A DNA stretch of 20,055 nt from Pseudomonadota bacterium. Its GTDB lineage: Bacteria; Pseudomonadota; Alphaproteobacteria; Rhizobiales; Devosiaceae. Shown piece by piece: positions 15,391-20,055 of the stretch; positions within the stretch are counted from its first letter, which is position 1; each line of letters begins with the position of its first letter. Made by a program: the position numbers and the translations under genes. The notes under the pieces are model-generated. The model had not been told where the DNA came from and did not search any database. It worked only from the letters and a program-made list of their open reading frames with translations. The DNA lies in assembly GCA_023430705.1 (NCBI GenBank), contig JAEYZJ010000138.1, positions 1 to 20,055 on the forward strand, given 5' to 3'.

Positions 15391-17019
15391 GTGACCGACC
15401 CCGTGAACAGCGGCGACACCAATGCACAGCGGCCCTCCGGGGCCGCTGCTGCCATTTCCGATCTCGCCATCGAACTGATCGGGATCAACAAGCGCTTCGG
15501 CGCCGTCCACGCCAACCGCGACATCGACCTCAAGGTCAGGCGCGGCACCGTGCACGGCATCGTCGGCGAGAACGGCGCCGGCAAGTCGACGCTGATGTCG
15601 ATCCTGTACGGCTTCTACACCGCGGACTCCGGCGAGATCCGGGTCAACGGCGTGCCGCACGACATCACCGATTCGCGCCATGCCCTCGCCCTCGGCATCG
15701 GCATGGTCCACCAGCATTTCATGCTGGTCGACAACTTCTCCATCCTCGAGAACGTCGTGCTCGGCGCCGAGGACAGCGCCATGCTCGGCCCCAGCCTCGC
15801 CCGCGCCCGCGGCGAGCTGACCCGCCTCGCCAGGGAATACCGGCTCGAAGTCGACCCCGATGCCATCATCGAGGACGTCTCGGTGGGCACCCAGCAGCGC
15901 GTCGAAATCCTGAAGGCGCTCTATCGCGGCGCCGACGTGCTGATCCTCGACGAGCCGACGGGCGTGCTCACCCCGGCCGAGGCCGACGACCTGTTCCGCG
16001 TGCTCGAGGAGCTGCGCGCCCAGGGCAAGACCATCATCCTCATCACCCACAAGCTGCGCGAGATCATGGCCATCACCGACTACGTGTCGGTCATGCGGCA
16101 GGGCCAGATGGTCGAGACGCTGGAGACGAAGAACACCAATCCCGAGCAGCTCGCCGAGCTGATGGTCGGCCGCCGCGTGCTGCTGCGCGTCGAAAAGGGC
16201 CCTGCCAACCCGGGCGAGACCTTCCTCTCGGTCGAAAACCTCGTGGTCAGGGACGACCTCGGCGTCACCCGCGTCAAGGACGTGAGCTTCACCGTGCGCG
16301 CCGGCGAGATCGTCGGCATCGCCGGCGTCGCCGGCAACGGCCAGTCGGAGCTGCTCGAATCCATCTCCGGCATGCGCGACCAGGCGTCGGGCATCGTCCG
16401 GCTCAAGGGCACCCCGCTCTCGCTCGAGGGCGACGACGGCGCCCACCGCGCCCGCAAGGCCGGCCTCGCGCACGTGCCCGAGGATCGCCAGCGCATGGGT
16501 CTCATCACGGCCTTCGAGGAGTGGGAGAACAACATGCTCGGCTACCAGGACGACAAGGCCTATGGCCGGGGCGTCCTGCTCGACATCAAGGCGGCGCGGG
16601 CCCAGGCGGTCGAGCGCATCGGCAAGTTCGACATCCGCCCCGCCAGCGAGCGGCTCAAGACCTCGCTGTTCTCCGGCGGCAACCAGCAGAAGATCGTGCT
16701 GGCGCGCGAGATGGAGAGCGATCCCGACGTGCTGATCGTCGGCCAGCCGACCCGCGGCGTCGACATCGGCGCCATCGAGTTCATCCACAACCAGATCATC
16801 AAGATGCGTGACGCGGGCAAGGCGATCCTGCTCGTCTCGGTCGAGCTCGACGAGATCCGCTCGCTCGCCGATCGCATCCTCGTGATGTTCGACGGCCACA
16901 TCGTCGGCGAAGCCGACCCCGCCACCGCCACCGAAGGCGAACTGGGCCTGATGATGGCCGGCGTCACCGACAGGAAGACGGTCCCGACCAGCGTCGCGGC
17001 CGAGGGAATATCCGAATGA
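15391..17019 (+). CDS. ABC transporter ATP-binding protein, two fused ATPase domains (nucleoside importer)
   Basis: Energises the nucleoside importer from the cytoplasmic face. The 542-residue protein has two ATPase domains in tandem, as in RbsA- or YufO/NupO-type carriers. Domain 1 is canonical: Walker A GENGAGKST (59-67), signature region VSVGTQQRVEI (163-173) and Walker B with LILDEPTG (Asp187, Glu188). Domain 2 is degenerate, as is normal in this family: its P-loop GVAGNGQSE (312-320) has Gln for the Lys, the signature FSGGNQQK (427-434) is intact, and Walker B reads LIVGQPTRG, lacking the Asp-Glu pair. One site is therefore expected to hydrolyse ATP. The GTG start at 15391 follows GAGAG. 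The stop overlaps the start of the first permease gene (ATGA), so translation is coupled. Confidence 0.95.
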   Translation: MTDPVNSGDTNAQRPSGAAAAISDLAIELIGINKRFGAVHANRDIDLKVRRGTVHGIVGENGAGKSTLMSILYGFYTADSGEIRVNGVPHDITDSRHALALGIGMVHQHFMLVDNFSILENVVLGAEDSAMLGPSLARARGELTRLAREYRLEVDPDAIIEDVSVGTQQRVEILKALYRGADVLILDEPTGVLTPAEADDLFRVLEELRAQGKTIILITHKLREIMAITDYVSVMRQGQMVETLETKNTNPEQLAELMVGRRVLLRVEKGPANPGETFLSVENLVVRDDLGVTRVKDVSFTVRAGEIVGIAGVAGNGQSELLESISGMRDQASGIVRLKGTPLSLEGDDGAHRARKAGLAHVPEDRQRMGLITAFEEWENNMLGYQDDKAYGRGVLLDIKAARAQAVERIGKFDIRPASERLKTSLFSGGNQQKIVLAREMESDPDVLIVGQPTRGVDIGAIEFIHNQIIKMRDAGKAILLVSVELDEIRSLADRILVMFDGHIVGEADPATATEGELGLMMAGVTDRKTVPTSVAAEGISE

Positions 17020-18152
17020 GCTCCGCGATGCTGAAACCGCTGCCGCGCTGGGCCGATGTGGTGCTGCTGCCGGTGCTCAACCTGGCGCTGGCCTTCCTGA
17101 TCTCGGGCCTCGTCGTCCTCGCCATCGGGCAGGATCCGCTGGCGGCGCTCAATGCCATCGTCACCGGTGCCTTCGGCAACGGCTACAATTTCGGCTACAC
17201 GCTCTACTACTCGACCAACTTCATCTTCACCGGCCTCGCCGTGGCGGTCGCAGCCCATGCCGGCCTGTTCAACATCGGCGGCAACGGCCAGGCCTATATC
17301 GCCGGCCTCGGTGTCATCGCCGTGGCGCTGCCGCTGCAGTTCCTGCCGTGGTGGCTGACCTTCCCGATCGCCATCGTCGCCGGCGCCGCCGTCGGTGGCC
17401 TCTGGGGCTTCATTCCGGGCTGGCTGCAGGCCAGGCGCGGCAGCCACGTTGTCATCACCACCATCATGTTCAACTTCATCGCCTCGGCGATCATGGTCTA
17501 CATGGTGGTCAACGTGCTGAAGCCGCCGGGCATGCTGCCGCCCGAATCCGCGATGATCGCCGCCGAGGGCCGCATGCCCAAGCTCGGCGCCCTCATCCCG
17601 TTCTTCCGCAACACCGACGTCAACTTCACGCTGATCCTGGCGCTGCTCTGCCTCGTCGGCGCCTACTTCCTCATCTGGCACACCCGCTTCGGCTTCGCCA
17701 TGCGCGCGCTGGGGCAGAACCCCACCGCTTCGCGCTATGCCGGCATCTCCAACTCCCGCGTCATCATGATCGTCATGACCATGTCGGGCGCGCTCGCCGG
17801 CATGGTGGCCGTGAACCAGGTGTTCGGCGTGCAGTACCGCCTCGTGCTCGATTACGTCGCCGACGCCGGCTTCGTCGGCATCGCCGTGGCGCTGATGGGC
17901 CGCAACCATCCCATCGGCATCCTCTTCGCGGCGCTCCTGTTCGGGGCGCTCTACCAGGGCGGCAACGAACTGCAATACGTGATCCCCGGCCTTTCCAAGG
18001 AAATGGTGGTGGTCATCCAGGCCCTCGTGATCCTGTTCACCGGTGCCATGGAAGGCATGTTCCGCCCCGGCATGCAGCGCATCTTCGGCCTGCTTCCGCC
18101 CAGCCGGAAGGCCGAGGCCGTGGCCCGCAACACCGCCAACACGGAGAGCTGA
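17016..18152 (+). CDS. ABC transporter permease, BPD_transp_2 family (nucleoside importer, first subunit)
   Basis: One half of the inner-membrane channel of the importer. The 378-residue protein has roughly eight to ten hydrophobic helices: for example VLLPVLNLALAFLISGLVVL (residues 16-35), FIFTGLAVAVAAHAGLFNIG and TFPIAIVAGAAVGGLWGF. The cytoplasmic coupling loop RRGSHVVITTIMFNFI (140-155) corresponds to the 'RGxxVxxTIMxN' element of YufP/NupP-type permeases. Conserved RALGQNPTASRYAGIS follows and is the other hallmark of this family. The ATG overlaps the ATPase stop codon, with GAGGGAA upstream. A cytoplasmic C-terminal extension of about 30 residues is present. Ligand specificity comes from the binding protein and cannot be read here. 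Confidence 0.93.
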   Translation: MSSAMLKPLPRWADVVLLPVLNLALAFLISGLVVLAIGQDPLAALNAIVTGAFGNGYNFGYTLYYSTNFIFTGLAVAVAAHAGLFNIGGNGQAYIAGLGVIAVALPLQFLPWWLTFPIAIVAGAAVGGLWGFIPGWLQARRGSHVVITTIMFNFIASAIMVYMVVNVLKPPGMLPPESAMIAAEGRMPKLGALIPFFRNTDVNFTLILALLCLVGAYFLIWHTRFGFAMRALGQNPTASRYAGISNSRVIMIVMTMSGALAGMVAVNQVFGVQYRLVLDYVADAGFVGIAVALMGRNHPIGILFAALLFGALYQGGNELQYVIPGLSKEMVVVIQALVILFTGAMEGMFRPGMQRIFGLLPPSRKAEAVARNTANTES

Positions 18153-18155
18153 GCC

Positions 18156-19121
18156 ATGGACCTCACGCTCATCCTGTCGACGCTCGACGCCACCATCCGC
18201 CTCTCCACCCCGCTGCTGCTCGCCTGCCTTGCCGGCCTCTATTCCGAGCGCGCCGGCGTGTTCGACATCGGGCTCGAGGGCAAGATGCTGGCCGCCGCCT
18301 TCGCCGCCGCCGCCGTGGCTGCCGTCACCGCCAATGTCTGGCTCGGGCTCCTCGCCGGGCTCGCCGTCTCGATCGCCACCGCCGGCCTCCAGGGCGTCGC
18401 CGCCATCACGCTCAAGGGCAACCAGCTCATCGCCGGCGTCGCCATCAACATGCTGGCGGCGGGCCTCACCACCTTCCTCGGCATCCAGTGGTTCGCGCAG
18501 GGCGGCCGCACGCCGCCGCTGACGCCCGCGGGGCGCTTCGGCAACATCACCCTGCCGTTCGCCGGCGAACTGTCCGGCGTGCCGGTGCTCGGCCAGATCT
18601 ATTCCGAGCTCATCTCGGGCCATAACCTGCTCGTCTACATCGCCTTCCTCGCCGTGCCGGTCACCTGGTACGTGCTCTACCGCACCCGCTTCGGCCTGCG
18701 TCTCCGCGCCGTGGGCGAGAACCCCAAGGCCGTGGATACGGCCGGTATCTCGGTGGTGGGCCTGCGCTACCAGGCGGTTCTCATCACCGGCCTGCTCTGC
18801 GGCTTTGCCGGCGCCTTCTTCTCGATCGCGCAGGGCTCGGGCTTTGGCAACAACATGACCGCCGGCAAGGGCTTCATCGCGCTCGCCGCGCTGATCTTTG
18901 CCAAGTGGAAGCCGGTGCCCGCCATGTTCACCTGCCTGCTCTTCGGCTTCCTCGATGCGTTGCAGATCCGCCTGCAGGGCCAGAGCCTCCTCGGCATCCA
19001 GGTCCCGGTGCAGGCCATCCAGGCGCTGCCCTACGTCCTCACCGTCGTGCTGCTCGCCGGCTTCATCGGCAAGGCCGTGGGCCCCAAGGCCGGCGGCGTC
19101 GCCTACAGCAAGGAGCGGTGA
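18156..19121 (+). CDS. ABC transporter permease, BPD_transp_2 family (nucleoside importer, second subunit)
   Basis: The partner permease, 321 residues, shorter than the first as usual for YufQ/NupQ-type subunits. Typical blocks are LACLAGLYSERAGVFDIGLE (22-41), the coupling loop LKGNQLIAGVAINMLAAGLT (86-105), FGLRLRAVGENPKAVDTAGI and KGFIALAALIFAKWKPVPAM. About eight hydrophobic helices are visible. It begins four bases after the end of the first permease gene, with GGAGAG at 18143-18148 as ribosome binding site, and ends one base before the cdd TTG. The tight packing of the four transport genes and cdd points to one transcript. Confidence 0.93.
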   Translation: MDLTLILSTLDATIRLSTPLLLACLAGLYSERAGVFDIGLEGKMLAAAFAAAAVAAVTANVWLGLLAGLAVSIATAGLQGVAAITLKGNQLIAGVAINMLAAGLTTFLGIQWFAQGGRTPPLTPAGRFGNITLPFAGELSGVPVLGQIYSELISGHNLLVYIAFLAVPVTWYVLYRTRFGLRLRAVGENPKAVDTAGISVVGLRYQAVLITGLLCGFAGAFFSIAQGSGFGNNMTAGKGFIALAALIFAKWKPVPAMFTCLLFGFLDALQIRLQGQSLLGIQVPVQAIQALPYVLTVVLLAGFIGKAVGPKAGGVAYSKER

Positions 19122-19122
19122 C

Positions 19123-19530
19123 TTGCCTCATCCCCTCGATCCCGAGCTTTTCCGCGCCGCCGAGGCCGTCCGCGCCAGGGCCTATGCGCCGTACAGCAAC
19201 TTCCAGGTCGGCACCGCCATCCTCGCCGATGACGGCCGGATCTATGTCGGCTGCAATGTCGAGAACGCGGCCTATCCGGTCGGCAACTGCGCCGAGCCTT
19301 CCGCCATTGCCGCCATGCTCGCCGGCGGCGGCAAGCGCATCAGGCGCGTCTATACCACCGGGCCGGGCACGACGCCTGTCACCCCCTGCGGCGGCTGCCG
19401 CCAGCGCATCCGCGAGTTCGCCGACCAGGACGTGGTGATCGTCTCGCACGGCGTCGACGGCGCCCCGCTCGAACAGACGATTGCCCAGCTGCTGCCGCAC
19501 TCCTTCGGTCCCGAGTTCCTCGGCAAATAG
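19123..19530 (+). CDS. cdd: Cytidine deaminase (TTG start)
   Basis: Cdd deaminates cytidine and deoxycytidine to uridine and deoxyuridine in pyrimidine salvage (cytoplasm). The 135-residue length fits the homotetrameric class. Key residues are visible: AYAPYSNFQVG near the start, NVEN (45-48) for ribose recognition, CAE (Cys56 zinc ligand, Glu58 catalytic) and PCGGC (Cys89 and Cys92, zinc ligands). The residues after CAE are PSAI rather than the usual RTAI, a mild variant. The start is the TTG at 19123: AGGAG at 19111-19115 lies seven bases ahead, the reading begins exactly at the family N-terminus, and no in-frame ATG lies near. The rare TTG and its position right after the permease stop suggest modest, coupled translation. 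Its presence in the operon is the main evidence that the importer carries nucleosides. Confidence 0.94.
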   Translation: MPHPLDPELFRAAEAVRARAYAPYSNFQVGTAILADDGRIYVGCNVENAAYPVGNCAEPSAIAAMLAGGGKRIRRVYTTGPGTTPVTPCGGCRQRIREFADQDVVIVSHGVDGAPLEQTIAQLLPHSFGPEFLGK

Positions 19531-19542
19531 TCGCGCTGGTTG

Positions 19543-19561
19543 ATGATGTCGCATCATTTTC
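19543..19561 (+). promoter_or_regulatory. Palindrome between cdd and deoC (operator or weak terminator)
   Basis: ATGATG (19543-19548), TCG and CATCAT (19552-19557) form a perfect inverted repeat followed by three more Ts. As RNA it is a 6-bp AT-rich stem with a three-base loop and a very short T-tract, a weak terminator at best. As DNA it could be an operator separating deoC from the upstream operon. The sequence at 19595-19601 (AAGGAGG) is the deoC ribosome binding site. Confidence 0.4.
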
Positions 19562-19606
19562 GCCGCAGAACGGTCGTATGACCCGCGTCTCGGCAAGGAG
19601 GCCCAG

Positions 19607-20055
19607 ATGGAACTTCGAGTAGTCGACCAGGCTGCCGCAAAGCCCGCTGCAAGAGCGAAGTCCGCCGCGCCGGCCGGTGGCAGCGCAGCCACGCATCGGC
19701 GCAATCCCGGCTTCCCGCTCGATCTCGACTGGGTCGAGCGCGTGCGCATGAACCGCTCGGCCCTCGAGCGCCGCGCGTCGACCCTCCCGGCCCGCCGCAC
19801 CGTCAAGAAGGACTGGCAGGCCGCCTGGCTCCTCAAGGCCATCACCCTGATGGACCTGACGACGCTCAACTCCGACGACACGCCGGGCCGCGTCGAGCGC
19901 CTCTGCGCCAAGGCGCGCCATCCGGTGCGCCAGGACATTCTCGATGGCCTCGGCGCCACCGGCCTCGACATCAGGCCGGCTGCCGTCTGCGTCTACCACG
20001 CCTTCGTGAAGACCGCCGTCGATGCCCTCGAGGGCACCGGCATCAACGTCGCGGC
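19607..20055 (+). CDS. deoC: Deoxyribose-phosphate aldolase, eukaryote-type, 3'-truncated by the window end
   Basis: DeoC cleaves 2-deoxyribose-5-phosphate to glyceraldehyde-3-phosphate and acetaldehyde, the last step of deoxynucleoside breakdown. The first 149 codons are visible and open to the window edge. After a low-complexity Ala/Lys-rich start come LDLDWVERVRMNRSALERRA, LPARRTVKKDWQAAWLLKAI, DLTTLNSDDTPGRVERLCAK, HPVRQDILDGLG and AAVCVYHAFVKTAVDALEGT. These match the longer DERA form also found in animals rather than the short E. coli form. The catalytic Lys lies beyond the window. The ATG at 19607 has a near-perfect AAGGAGG at 19595-19601. It follows cdd by 76 bases on the same strand and fits the salvage role of the importer operon. 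Confidence 0.9.
   Translation, partial: MELRVVDQAAAKPAARAKSAAPAGGSAATHRRNPGFPLDLDWVERVRMNRSALERRASTLPARRTVKKDWQAAWLLKAITLMDLTTLNSDDTPGRVERLCAKARHPVRQDILDGLGATGLDIRPAAVCVYHAFVKTAVDALEGTGINVA

Noticed and set aside
15391..17019. Loss of Walker A Lys and Walker B acid in the second ATPase domain as a sign of decay
   Set aside because: This degeneracy is normal in the second domain of RbsA/NupO-type double ATPases.
16560..18623. 687-codon minus-strand open frame opposite the ABC transporter genes
   Set aside because: Antisense to clear ATPase and permease genes; His/Asp/Glu/Gly-rich with no domain.

Overview
The window is a G+C-rich (about two thirds by eye), densely coded chromosomal segment. 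It looks like an alphaproteobacterium of the order Hyphomicrobiales (rhizobia-like, perhaps Devosia-type). The grounds are base composition, the zwf-pgl-edd gene order typical of that group, and the style of the proteins. The genus is inference only. I see no rRNA, tRNA, CRISPR array, transposase, integrase or phage gene.

Layout. (1) Positions 1-3645, + strand: the upper Entner-Doudoroff block, zwf (5' end outside the window), pgl and edd. It converts glucose-6-phosphate to 2-keto-3-deoxy-6-phosphogluconate; eda is not present. (2) 3786-7454: a mixed stretch with an outer-membrane beta-barrel protein, a Tat-exported 5'-nucleotidase-type metallophosphatase, a nucleotidyltransferase-family protein on the minus strand and an orphan lipoprotein. 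(3) 13500 down to 7518, minus strand: five closely spaced genes. First comes a three-gene module of unknown function: a TelA-like helical protein, a single-pass membrane protein of DUF6384 type, and a long coiled-coil protein with a Gly/Phe-rich tail. A CBM9-like carbohydrate-binding protein and a secreted PQQ-type sugar (sorbosone) dehydrogenase follow. (4) 13739-14203, + strand: a solitary CoxG/SRPBCC protein. (5) 14384-20055, + strand: a nucleoside uptake and salvage operon. It has a BMP-family binding protein, a double ABC ATPase, two permeases, cytidine deaminase (cdd, TTG start) and the 5' part of a eukaryote-type deoxyribose-phosphate aldolase (deoC, cut by the window end).

How the genes work together. 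The importer, Cdd and DeoC form a coherent path: nucleoside import, deamination of (deoxy)cytidine, and feeding of deoxyribose-phosphate into central carbon metabolism. The Tat-exported nucleotidase at 4784-6139 could supply nucleosides in the periplasm, but it is a separate transcription unit and the link is inference. The sugar dehydrogenase and CBM9-like protein suggest periplasmic carbohydrate oxidation.

Most notable. The TelA-like/DUF6384/coiled-coil module is the best candidate for an undescribed system; it is preceded by a perfect 8-bp inverted repeat. Zwf carries RIAHYHGKE where the family has the near-invariant RIDHYLGKE, so the Asp of the catalytic dyad is Ala. The pgl-edd junction can fold into two mutually exclusive hairpins, one of which hides the edd ribosome binding site. 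The importer promoter region has two TTTGCGCG direct repeats 30 bp apart. Between cdd and deoC there is a perfect short palindrome.
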